A DNA stretch of 49,626 nucleotides from Hyphomicrobiales bacterium (GTDB taxonomy: Bacteria > Pseudomonadota > Alphaproteobacteria > Rhizobiales > Devosiaceae). The position numbers and the translations under genes are program-made. The notes beneath the pieces were generated by a model. The model saw nothing but the letters and a program-made list of their open reading frames with translations. It did not search any database and was not told where the DNA came from. Of this stretch, positions 1 to 7,337 are shown in pieces. Position 1 is the first letter of the stretch. Every line of letters starts with the position of its first letter. The stretch is taken from NCBI GenBank assembly GCA_027066315.1, contig JAMONZ010000022.1, forward strand, positions 1-49,626, written 5' to 3'.

Positions 1-570
1 AACCATTAAAATGCCAACCCCAGATGCATTTACTTTTTTTATTTGCTCAAAAATCTCAATAACATAACGAGGAGAAAGTCCAGCCGATGGCTCATCTAAC
101 ATCAACAAGGACGGTTTACTCATTAACGCTCGACCCATTGCAACCATTTGGCGTTGCCCACCCGAAAGCTCACCTGCTTGTTGATTTCGCTTTTCTTTTA
201 ATGGTGGAAACATTTCATAAACTCCGTCTAGAGTTTTTGAAAAATTATCCTTCCTAATGAATGCACCCATTTCAAGATTTTCATGCACACTTAATGAAGT
301 GAACACATTTTTTTCTTGTGGAACAAAAGAAAGACCCATCGGCACTAATTTATCTGGCAGAGCGTTTGAAATTTCTTGCCCATTAAAAATTATTTCACCT
401 GAACTAACTTTTAATAAGCCAAAGACTGCTTTTAATGCTGTAGATTTACCTGCGCCATTTGGGCCAACAATTACTCCAATATCGGTTTTTTTAATTGAAA
501 TATCTAAGCCCTTAAGGATTGGGGCATTTCCATAACCTGCAACAATGTTTTTTACATCTAAGAGTGTCAT
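1..570 (-). CDS. livF: Branched-chain amino acid ABC transporter ATP-binding protein LivF (partial, C-terminus off the left edge)
   Basis: Cytoplasmic ATPase subunit of a high-affinity branched-chain amino acid (HAAT family) importer. The first 190 residues are present, of about 235 usual for the family. The frame is open to the window edge, so the gene is cut by the boundary and not broken. Visible motifs are Walker A GPNGAGKS (about residue 38), the Q-loop in SFVPQEKNVF, the ABC signature LSGGQRQM and Walker B LLMLDEPSAGLS. The ATG start lies directly next to the stop codon of the upstream livG, so the two are translationally linked. The permease and binding-protein genes are not in the window. 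The substrate is inferred from family resemblance only; other HAAT substrates such as urea or amides are possible. Confidence 0.9.
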   Translation of the reverse strand, partial: MTLLDVKNIVAGYGNAPILKGLDISIKKTDIGVIVGPNGAGKSTALKAVFGLLKVSSGEIIFNGQEISNALPDKLVPMGLSFVPQEKNVFTSLSVHENLEMGAFIRKDNFSKTLDGVYEMFPPLKEKRNQQAGELSGGQRQMVAMGRALMSKPSLLMLDEPSAGLSPRYVIEIFEQIKKVNASGVGILMV

Positions 571-1371
571 TTAAGCTACCCTATTATCTACTTTAGAATT
601 GGGACTTGAGCCAAAATAGGCTTCAATGATTTGCGGGTTTTGTCTTATTTTATCCATTGGCCCTTGGGCAATAACTTCCCCAGCTGCCATAACAATCACT
701 GTTTCACAAAGCCGAGCAATTAAGTCCATGTCATGCTCGATGATAAAAAAACTATATCCCAATTCAGTGTTCATGCGTTCAATATTAGAGGCTAAATCAT
801 TTAACAAAGTACGATTAACCCCAGCTGCAACTTCATCAAGCAAAACAATTTTTGCATCAACCATCATGGTTCGGCCAAGCTCAAGCAGTTTTTTTTGACC
901 GCCTGAAAGATTGCCTGCAAGTTCATTTTTAACATGGCCTAATTTCAAAAAATCAATCACATCATTGGCTTTTTGGCGTACTTTTAAATCATGTTGCTTT
1001 ACCAAAGATGGTTTGAGCCAAGTGTTTAATAGGCTCTCACCTAGCTGGTCATCTGGCACCATCATTAAATTTTCAAGCGCACTCATATTTGAAAATTCAT
1101 GTGCAAGTTGAAATGTTCGCAACATGCCAAGTTTGAATAACTCATGCGGGGCAAGACCAGTTACGTCTTTACCATCAAAAATTATATTTCCACTTGTGGG
1201 GGCAAGTGTGCCAGCAACGATATTAAACAAAGTTGTTTTACCAGCACCATTGGGGCCAATAAGCCCCGTTATTGAGCCTTTTTCTACTTTTAACGAACAG
1301 TTTTTCACCGCAGCTAGGCCGCCAAAATATTTCGAGATGTTTTTTACATCAATAATTGCATCAAATGCCAA
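571..1371 (-). CDS. livG: Branched-chain amino acid ABC transporter ATP-binding protein LivG
   Basis: Second ATPase subunit of the HAAT-type importer, pairing with LivF on the cytoplasmic side. It has 266 residues with Walker A GPNGAGKTTLFN (about residue 39), signature LSGGQKKLLELG, Walker B IVLLDEVAAGVN and the switch histidine in FFIIEHDMDLI. The DEVAAG form of Walker B and the long insert between Walker A and the signature are typical of LivG. The start is a TTG codon at 1371 with AAGGG seven bases upstream, and there is no ATG in frame nearby. The terminator of the chemotaxis operon lies about 100 bases upstream, so livGF is probably transcribed from its own promoter. Confidence 0.92.
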   Translation of the reverse strand: MAFDAIIDVKNISKYFGGLAAVKNCSLKVEKGSITGLIGPNGAGKTTLFNIVAGTLAPTSGNIIFDGKDVTGLAPHELFKLGMLRTFQLAHEFSNMSALENLMMVPDDQLGESLLNTWLKPSLVKQHDLKVRQKANDVIDFLKLGHVKNELAGNLSGGQKKLLELGRTMMVDAKIVLLDEVAAGVNRTLLNDLASNIERMNTELGYSFFIIEHDMDLIARLCETVIVMAAGEVIAQGPMDKIRQNPQIIEAYFGSSPNSKVDNRVA

Positions 1372-1473
1372 TTGCTAACCCTTAACCAACTATATTCATT
1401 TGGCAAAAGCCAATTTAACAAACATCTGCTCATAAGCTGAGTTCTGGGTCAATATTGAACTTGCTTCAAACAT

Positions 1474-1496
1474 AAAAAAAGGGCGAAAATCGCCCT
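1474..1496 (-). terminator. Rho-independent terminator of the chemotaxis operon
   Basis: On the minus strand a perfect GGGCGA/TCGCCC stem (extended by one A-T pair) with a 3-nt loop is followed at once by a run of seven T. It lies about 35 bases beyond the cheY stop codon and before livG, so it probably ends the che transcript. Confidence 0.8.
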
Positions 1497-1528
1497 AAAT
1501 TTGATATTTAATAATGTTAATCAGAGAA

Positions 1529-1918
1529 TTAAGCCAATGCACCAATAACTGCTTCAATTCGCTTTTTCATAGTTCCTGCATCAAACGGCTTAATAATATA
1601 ATTATTCACCCCAGCAGTGATAGCTTCTTTAACTTGCTCTTTATCCGAGCGACCTGTTGCCATAATGAAAGGCATTTTTTGAGTTTTTGGGTGTTTACGC
1701 AAAACTTTTAATAAAGTTAAACCATCAATATCAGGCATATTCCAATCTGATATGATTAAATCAAAATTATCTTTTTCAATTTTTCCAAGCGCATCACGTC
1801 CACTTTTGGCCTCTGTGATAGTCTTAAAGCCAAGCTGACCTAAGATATATTTACAAATGCCTCGCATAGATTGCTGGTCATCGACTATTAAAACATTAAT
1901 TGCACTGGCTTTTGGCAT
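1529..1918 (-). CDS. cheY: CheY-type response regulator (last gene of the che cluster)
   Basis: Single receiver domain of 129 residues with no output domain. The acidic pair is D13/D14, the phosphoacceptor is D58 (in ISDWNMP), the switch residues are T88 and Y107, and the conserved lysine is K110 in IKPF. In rhizobial clusters the CheY following cheB is the one that acts on the flagellar motor (CheY2), while the one next to cheA is a phosphate sink. By position and by the WNMPDIDG signature this copy fits the motor-acting CheY, but that is an inference. It lies 133 bases downstream of cheB, on the same strand, and is followed by a strong terminator. Confidence 0.9.
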   Translation of the reverse strand: MPKASAINVLIVDDQQSMRGICKYILGQLGFKTITEAKSGRDALGKIEKDNFDLIISDWNMPDIDGLTLLKVLRKHPKTQKMPFIMATGRSDKEQVKEAITAGVNNYIIKPFDAGTMKKRIEAVIGALA

Positions 1919-2051
1919 TTTACTTCTTACTCTTACTCTTTTTACTACATTAATTTTAGATATTTATGCCGCTTTTTGGTCAGCAAATATAATTATGAAC
2001 TTATACTTAGCGTAAAACCGTTAATTTTTTTTCAATTCTATGAAACAAAAA

Positions 2052-3086
2052 TTATAATTTTGCTAAAGCTGATGATATTCGTCCCGCAACCGCTTCAATT
2101 GGAGCTTGCTCAACAACTGCCCCAGTTTCAAAAGCAACTTTTGGCATGCCATAAACAAGGGCAGAAGTTTCTGATTGACCAATAGTGTGCGAACCAGTTT
2201 CACGCATTTGTTTTAAGCCAATTGCACCATCTTTTCCCATGCCTGTTAAAATTACCCCTATTGCCATTTTTCCTACAACTTTAGCGACAGAGCCAAATAA
2301 AACATCAACACTTGGCTTATGGCCAGAAACATCTTCTCCCTCTTCAATTCTACATTTTAACTGCCCTGAGCTTTTTTCAATTGTTAAATGCTGGCCGCCC
2401 TTTGCAATATAGGCAGTACCTTTTTCAATGAGCATTCTATCGCCTGCCTCTTGAACCTTGATGGCGCATAAATCATTAAGTCTGTTTGCAAACCGCTCTG
2501 TAAAACCTTTTGGCATATGTTGAGTGATTACAATTGGCGGGCAATCAACTGGCATAGAAACCAGCACCTCTCGTATTGCTTCAACTCCTCCAGTTGATGC
2601 GCCAATAGCAATAAGCGAGCCAGATGGACCTTTTGCTGTATGAATTGTAACTTTTGGTGTTGGTGCTCGCATTCCACGAGATCTAGCCGAGCTTTTTGCC
2701 GCTGCATGGACTTTTTTACATACATCAGCACCAAATTCATCAAGCCCGCTTGAAATATTAGCATTTGGTTTTGCAACAAAATCTACAGCACCAAGCTCAA
2801 GAGCGAGCAAGGTTTCTTCTGCACCTTTTTGAGTAAGGGTTGAAACCATCACCACAGGCATTGGCTTAAGGCGCATTAATTTATCCAAAAAATCCAAACC
2901 ATTCATATTTGGCATTTCGATATCAAGCGTTAAAACATCAGGTTTTAAATCTTTAATTTTTTGACGTGCATCAATTGGATCTTTTGCCGTGCCTACAACT
3001 TTTATACCGGCATCATTATTCAAAACTTTTGATAATATTGAGCGGATAAGGGCTGAATCATCAACCACAAGAACTTTAATACTCAT
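2052..3086 (-). CDS. cheB: Chemotaxis response regulator and protein-glutamate methylesterase/glutamine deamidase CheB
   Basis: CheB removes methyl groups from chemoreceptors (and deamidates them) when phosphorylated by CheA, giving adaptation. Its 344 residues comprise an N-terminal receiver domain (D9/D10, phosphoacceptor D55, K106) and a C-terminal methylesterase domain from about residue 155. The catalytic triad is visible: S164 in GASTGG, H190 in TQHMPKGF, and the aspartate of TGMGKDGAIG near residue 286. The start overlaps the cheR stop by four bases (ATGA), so CheR and CheB, which oppose each other, are translationally coupled. Confidence 0.96.
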   Translation of the reverse strand: MSIKVLVVDDSALIRSILSKVLNNDAGIKVVGTAKDPIDARQKIKDLKPDVLTLDIEMPNMNGLDFLDKLMRLKPMPVVMVSTLTQKGAEETLLALELGAVDFVAKPNANISSGLDEFGADVCKKVHAAAKSSARSRGMRAPTPKVTIHTAKGPSGSLIAIGASTGGVEAIREVLVSMPVDCPPIVITQHMPKGFTERFANRLNDLCAIKVQEAGDRMLIEKGTAYIAKGGQHLTIEKSSGQLKCRIEEGEDVSGHKPSVDVLFGSVAKVVGKMAIGVILTGMGKDGAIGLKQMRETGSHTIGQSETSALVYGMPKVAFETGAVVEQAPIEAVAGRISSALAKL

Positions 3087-3946
3087 GCTACTTGACTTTT
3101 TTCTACTGATTTAAGAGAGCTATATATGGTTTTTCCAACCAGTGAAAATTGGGTGCTATTTCGTCCAACATTTTCTGAATGACCAATATACATATAGCCA
3201 TCTGGTGCTAAAACTTCGCCAAGTTGGGCGAAGAGTTTATCTTGCACTGGTTTGTCAAAGTATATTGCAACATTACGACAAAAAATTGCATCAAATGGCC
3301 CTTTAATCGGCCATGGATCGAACAGATTTAGCGGCTTAAAAGTAATTGTTTGGCGCATTTCCTTTGGAATATGGATTGTGCCGTCCCCTTTACGCTCGAA
3401 AATCCTTGCTCGCTCAGGGCTTAACCCAGCCAACTCACTTTCAGGATAGATGCCCATTGCCGCTTTATTGACCACATCAGTATCAATATCTGATGCAAGA
3501 ATTTTGAAATCCCAACGTTTTAGCTCTGGGTATTTATTAATCAAACACATGGCAATTGTATATGGCTCTTGCCCCGTTGAGCAACCAGCCGACCAAATAC
3601 GCAAGCGTGGCTTGCCTGCCGCATTTGTGCGAGGTTTTTGTGCAATTATTTTCCCAATATGAGAGATTAAATGATCAAAATGATGATCTTCACGATAAAA
3701 TCTAGTTAGGTTTGTTGTGAGCGCATTAACAAAATCTTGTTTGTCTGTTTTAGTTGCTCTTGGGCTATCTAAAAATTCAAGATAGTTTGAGAAACTATTA
3801 ATTGAGAGCTTTCGCATTACTTTGGAAAGACGAGAAATTACCAATGTTCGTTTAGCATTGCTAAGAGAGATCCCTGCAACTTCTAACAGGCGACTTTTTA
3901 CATTTGAAAATTCTTTGTCACTTAAAGCAATATCATTATTTTCCAT
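3083..3946 (-). CDS. cheR: Chemotaxis protein methyltransferase CheR
   Basis: S-adenosylmethionine-dependent methyltransferase that methylates glutamates on chemoreceptors. It has 287 residues, the usual length: an N-terminal all-helical domain (residues about 10-75) and a Rossmann-like SAM-binding domain with WSAGCSTGQEPYTIAM (about residue 118) and FDAIFCRNVAIYF (about 218), ending in the GHSEN motif. Its stop codon overlaps the start of cheB. The receptor encoded immediately upstream (4017-5462) has no NWETF-like C-terminal pentapeptide, so CheR would act on it without that tether. Confidence 0.95.
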   Translation of the reverse strand: MENNDIALSDKEFSNVKSRLLEVAGISLSNAKRTLVISRLSKVMRKLSINSFSNYLEFLDSPRATKTDKQDFVNALTTNLTRFYREDHHFDHLISHIGKIIAQKPRTNAAGKPRLRIWSAGCSTGQEPYTIAMCLINKYPELKRWDFKILASDIDTDVVNKAAMGIYPESELAGLSPERARIFERKGDGTIHIPKEMRQTITFKPLNLFDPWPIKGPFDAIFCRNVAIYFDKPVQDKLFAQLGEVLAPDGYMYIGHSENVGRNSTQFSLVGKTIYSSLKSVEKSQVA

Positions 3947-4016
3947 TGTCTTTAACTAGCTCCATCAACATTAAAATTTTATTTGGTAAAAGGGTGACAT
4001 AATTTCTAGTTTTGAG

Positions 4017-5462
4017 TTATTTAGCTGTTTCTTGAACTATTTTATCTAACTCATCTCCCAGACTAGTCAGATTATTGTCACCTGATACCAAAGCACTAGT
4101 AATTATACCTGTTTCATTACTTATATTTTGTAAATATTTATCAAGATTTGATATTTTTATTTCTAACTCTTTTGTTTGATTAGCTGAAAGCTCGCTTTCA
4201 TTGCGCCCTTTTGTTGCTAAAGCGCGAATTTCTTTAGCTGATTTTGAGGTAGAGCCTGCTAAAGTGCGAACCTCTTGTGCAACAACTGCAAACCCAGCAC
4301 CGCTTTCGCCTGCTCTTGCTGCCTCGATGGCAGCATTTAATGCTAGTAAATTTGTGCGAAAAGATACATCTTCGATCAAGGCAACCATATTATCTATTTT
4401 TTCGTTGAGTTTATTCACATTCATTATTGAGAGGCAGGTTTTTTGTGCTGTATCACCGGCTTGCTGAGCTAGATCGCTTGCTTGTTTTCCAATATCTTCA
4501 ATTTTTTGCACTCCATCTCTAGAAAGAGTTACACTATTTTTTATTATAGAAATATCTTGTTTCGCAGTTAAAGAACTGGTTGAAATATTTGTTAAAACTT
4601 CTTTATGCCTATCTACTAAACAAGCAATTTCATCTAACTTTGATTTTAGGTTTGAGATATTATTCTCTTCAATTTCATGCTGTTTTGCATGTTTATCCAT
4701 TGCACTAAAAACTGCATTTACCTGATTATTCATTCCTGCATTAAGTAAAGGCTTTTGGTTTTTTTCTAAACCATCACTATCTATTTGGCCCGATACAATA
4801 TCATCAATTGCTAGCATTGATCGATCAAGCAACTCCATGCTAAAATTTAACTCATCAAGGGCTGGAAAAATTCTTGCTTCTTTATCACTAAATCTAAAAC
4901 TGGTATCACCCTCAGCAAAAGAAGAAGTGAAACGGGCAAGTTGATTGCGTCCTATAATTAAACCAGCTCGATGCAGTCCAATGATATAATTATTAGAATT
5001 AATTTGTGAAATTTTACAATCATATGGGCGAGAATTTATAATAATTCGCTGATCGATTAAGTCTTCACTGTTATGTAAAGAAAAATTATCGCCAAAAATT
5101 TCTTTAAGCGAGATGCCCGATTTTGCTTGTGCCTCTAAAGCCAAAAAACCATCACTAACAATAATGATTATCCCATCTTCGTCCACCATTAAAGCCGGAG
5201 TAAGCAAGGATTTTAGTGCCTGTTTATAGCTTACTTCATTTTGCAAAAGACTTGATGAATTTGCGACTTCTAGCTTTGATTGCTCTAGTAAATTATTAGT
5301 TTTTTTTATATTCAAAAAAATGGCAGCACCAATTATTAGCCAAAAAACACAAGCAAAAAAAATACCCAATGTTGAGCCTAAAAATTGAGCAGCAAAAAAA
5401 GCCACCCCAAGCGTTAAGGGAGTAGAAAAAATGGCTATTAATGCAAGAGGAAATTGGCGCAT
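4017..5462 (-). CDS. Methyl-accepting chemotaxis protein with two adjacent membrane helices and a PAS-like region
   Basis: Probable transmembrane chemoreceptor of 481 residues. Two hydrophobic helices (about residues 5-26 and 32-52) are separated by only a few residues, so there is no periplasmic ligand-binding domain. A PAS-like segment follows ([18 protein letters not shown] onward, about residues 85-165), then a signalling domain with the conserved hairpin tip [18 protein letters not shown] and [13 protein letters not shown] near residue 380. A cytoplasmic or membrane-state input (redox, energy) is a reasonable inference. The ATG at 5462 is preferred, with GGTGG seven bases upstream; the frame stays open to a TTG at 5507 that has no ribosome-binding site. 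The gene lies between cheD and cheR and is read with them. Confidence 0.88.
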   Translation of the reverse strand: MRQFPLALIAIFSTPLTLGVAFFAAQFLGSTLGIFFACVFWLIIGAAIFLNIKKTNNLLEQSKLEVANSSSLLQNEVSYKQALKSLLTPALMVDEDGIIIIVSDGFLALEAQAKSGISLKEIFGDNFSLHNSEDLIDQRIIINSRPYDCKISQINSNNYIIGLHRAGLIIGRNQLARFTSSFAEGDTSFRFSDKEARIFPALDELNFSMELLDRSMLAIDDIVSGQIDSDGLEKNQKPLLNAGMNNQVNAVFSAMDKHAKQHEIEENNISNLKSKLDEIACLVDRHKEVLTNISTSSLTAKQDISIIKNSVTLSRDGVQKIEDIGKQASDLAQQAGDTAQKTCLSIMNVNKLNEKIDNMVALIEDVSFRTNLLALNAAIEAARAGESGAGFAVVAQEVRTLAGSTSKSAKEIRALATKGRNESELSANQTKELEIKISNLDKYLQNISNETGIITSALVSGDNNLTSLGDELDKIVQETAK

Positions 5463-5601
5463 TAGGAAACCACCAAAGAATTTGGTACGTAAAAAGACAT
5501 AAGCCAAATTAAATCTGAAATGGTTAACAAAACCTAAGCAAAGCTGAATGTTGTCAACTTTTTGGTAACTAATTCACATATTTTTTAAAAAATACTATCA
5601 A

Positions 5602-6192
5602 TTAGAATAATTCAATATCGTCATCAGCAGGCTTGACCACTTTTTGTTTGCCTGCAAAAGCCATTTCTTTATTGACGATATTTTGACCTGTAGCACTATC
5701 AAGCCGCTTAACACGAGCTCGACCAGTTGTTGGATCAAACATAACACGGCGAGCAAAAGTTCCGCCCATATCTTCTGATGTTATTTTATATCCCTCATCT
5801 TTGAGAAATTTATAAACAAAGGCAACATTGCTTGCCCCTACATCGGCAAGAGAAGAATTAATCTTACCACCACCAAATATTTTAAACTCAAGATTTTGTT
5901 TAATACCAGTGCCTTCTTTAAGCACCATATTTATCAATTCTTCCATGGCATAAGCACCATATCTAGCAGAAGAGCCAAATCTATCTTTGGCTGACCCTGA
6001 TTGCTCGGCCAATAAAAAATGGTTCATGCCGCCAACATTTGCCTCTACATCTCGCACACAAGCACCAATGCAAGAACCCAAAACAGTTGAAAATGTAACG
6101 TCCGTCTTATTAGAAACATGGCAGTCACCTTGATGGACTGTTGTTACAATAGATCTTGTGTTTTTTTTTGGTGTTGGTTGTGCTAATGCCAT
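5602..6192 (-). CDS. cheD: Chemoreceptor glutamine deamidase CheD
   Basis: CheD deamidates specific glutamines on chemoreceptors, preparing methylation sites. It has 196 residues with the catalytic cysteine in VLGSCIGACV (residue 41), the histidine in GGMNHFLLAE and the conserved FGGGKIN segment (about residue 107). The last residues, DDDIELF, form an acidic-hydrophobic tail. That tail resembles both the C-terminus of the small protein encoded divergently upstream (6367-6726) and, loosely, the CheY-binding EIDALL-type motif of FliM; this comparison is my own inference. The start codon is separated from the divergent gene by about 175 bases that must carry promoters in one or both directions. 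Confidence 0.94.
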   Translation of the reverse strand: MALAQPTPKKNTRSIVTTVHQGDCHVSNKTDVTFSTVLGSCIGACVRDVEANVGGMNHFLLAEQSGSAKDRFGSSARYGAYAMEELINMVLKEGTGIKQNLEFKIFGGGKINSSLADVGASNVAFVYKFLKDEGYKITSEDMGGTFARRVMFDPTTGRARVKRLDSATGQNIVNKEMAFAGKQKVVKPADDDIELF

Positions 6193-6366
6193 AAATACTC
6201 TCGTAAAAACTATTTAATCAATAAAATTACGCTATCTTATGAATATTAGTAAATTGCTAACCACAATCAAAATCTTATGAATATTTCTTCAAATGCAAAC
6301 CTTCACTTTAACTATTTGAGTTAGAGTGGAGCTTGGGAATAAATAAAAGTGAATCCAGGTTAGGAT

Positions 6367-6726
6367 ATGTTAATGTCATTAAAGCGACTAGCGACTGAGT
6401 TAGATGAAACTACCCGCCAAACGGCGGAGATGGTTGATGGAATTATTGAAGCTCTATCTATCTTGCAAAATCATAAAACTATTTGCGAAAATGCACGTAA
6501 AGAAGCGATGGATAAAATTGTTTTTGCGCTGCAAGCACAAGATAGAATTGAGCAACGAAACGCCAATATGGCAACTGCTGTTAGGAAAATGGTAGATAGC
6601 GATAGCGATATGGACAATCGCCAATTTGATAAAATATGGTCGCATTTAACGCTTGATGAACTGGCTGTGCCAAAAATGTCTGGAGTTGCTGGACGAGTGC
6701 AACACGGAGAAGTTGATCTGTTCTAA
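6367..6726 (+). CDS. cheT: Small helical protein with a CheZ/CheT-like DxxxQ phosphatase motif
   Basis: A 119-residue, almost wholly helical protein encoded against the direction of the surrounding che genes. The central helix carries QAQDRIEQR, with D59 and Q63 spaced exactly as in the DxxxQ motif of CheZ phosphatases (QDLTGQ in E. coli CheZ). From memory, S. meliloti CheT is a small protein near cheD with such a motif that speeds decay of CheY1-phosphate. The position beside cheD therefore supports a CheT/CheZ-like phosphatase, but overall similarity cannot be checked here. A stop codon lies two codons upstream of the ATG at 6367. A second ATG at 6373 has AGGA seven bases upstream and is equally likely. 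The protein ends in EVDLF. Confidence 0.7.
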   Translation: MLMSLKRLATELDETTRQTAEMVDGIIEALSILQNHKTICENARKEAMDKIVFALQAQDRIEQRNANMATAVRKMVDSDSDMDNRQFDKIWSHLTLDELAVPKMSGVAGRVQHGEVDLF

Positions 6727-6757
6727 AAAAGTTTACTAAGCTAGAATTGTTAAAAAT

Positions 6758-6792
6758 AAAAAAGGCACTTAAAAAAATTAAGTGCCTTTTTT
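6758..6792. terminator. Bidirectional rho-independent terminator between the cheT-like gene and cheW
   Basis: A long perfect stem, AAAAGGCACTTAA with TTAAGTGCCTTTT, around a five-A loop. It gives a T-run on both strands. It would end transcription from the plus-strand cheT-like gene and could attenuate or end the minus-strand transcript after cheW. If so, cheD and the genes after it would need their own promoter. Confidence 0.85.
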
Positions 6793-6809
6793 AATATATT
6801 TATCAAATT

Positions 6810-7298
6810 CTATTCTTCTAATTTTGCACCGTCAACAATTGCATGCAAATCTATTAAGCCCACCATACGAGAATCATGCGTGATTATTCCTCTAAGAAGC
6901 TCATTGTCACTAGAAGAATTTCCTTCTGGAACTGGGTGAACATCACTTTTCTTAACGGTCAAAATATCGCTAACAGCATCAACCAAAATTCCTACAAATT
7001 TTTCATCAACCGACATAACCACAACAACATGAGTTTTTGTAGGCTCTGTCTTGCCTTCACCAAAACGCGCTCGAAGATCAAAAATTGGAACTATAGTGCC
7101 ACGCAGATTTATAACACCTCGAACAAACTCACGAGTATTTGGCAAAGGTGTAGCCCCATTCCATGCCCTAATTTCTCTAACTGTAGTTATTTCAACAGAA
7201 TAGGTTTGCTCATCAATTGAAAATGCAATTAACTGCAAGCTATCAACTTCAGAAACCTCACCATCGCCAGCCTCATTACTTAAATGCATTGCTTCCAT
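6810..7298 (-). CDS. cheW: Chemotaxis coupling protein CheW
   Basis: Adaptor that links CheA to chemoreceptors in signalling arrays. It has 162 residues from the ATG at 7298, which has AAGGA seven bases upstream. The frame extends nine codons further to an ATG at 7325, but the ribosome-binding site supports the shorter form. The CheW fold is recognised by LIAFSIDEQTYSVEITTVREI, the NTREFVRGVINLRGTIVPIFDLR core and the VDAVSDIL segment. The N-terminal 20 residues are acidic and rich in Glu and Ser. It follows cheA by about 40 bases. Confidence 0.94.
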   Translation of the reverse strand: MEAMHLSNEAGDGEVSEVDSLQLIAFSIDEQTYSVEITTVREIRAWNGATPLPNTREFVRGVINLRGTIVPIFDLRARFGEGKTEPTKTHVVVVMSVDEKFVGILVDAVSDILTVKKSDVHPVPEGNSSSDNELLRGIITHDSRMVGLIDLHAIVDGAKLEE

Positions 7299-7337
7299 TT
7301 TATTTTCCTTTTTATAAATATTCATTAGTCATTATTA

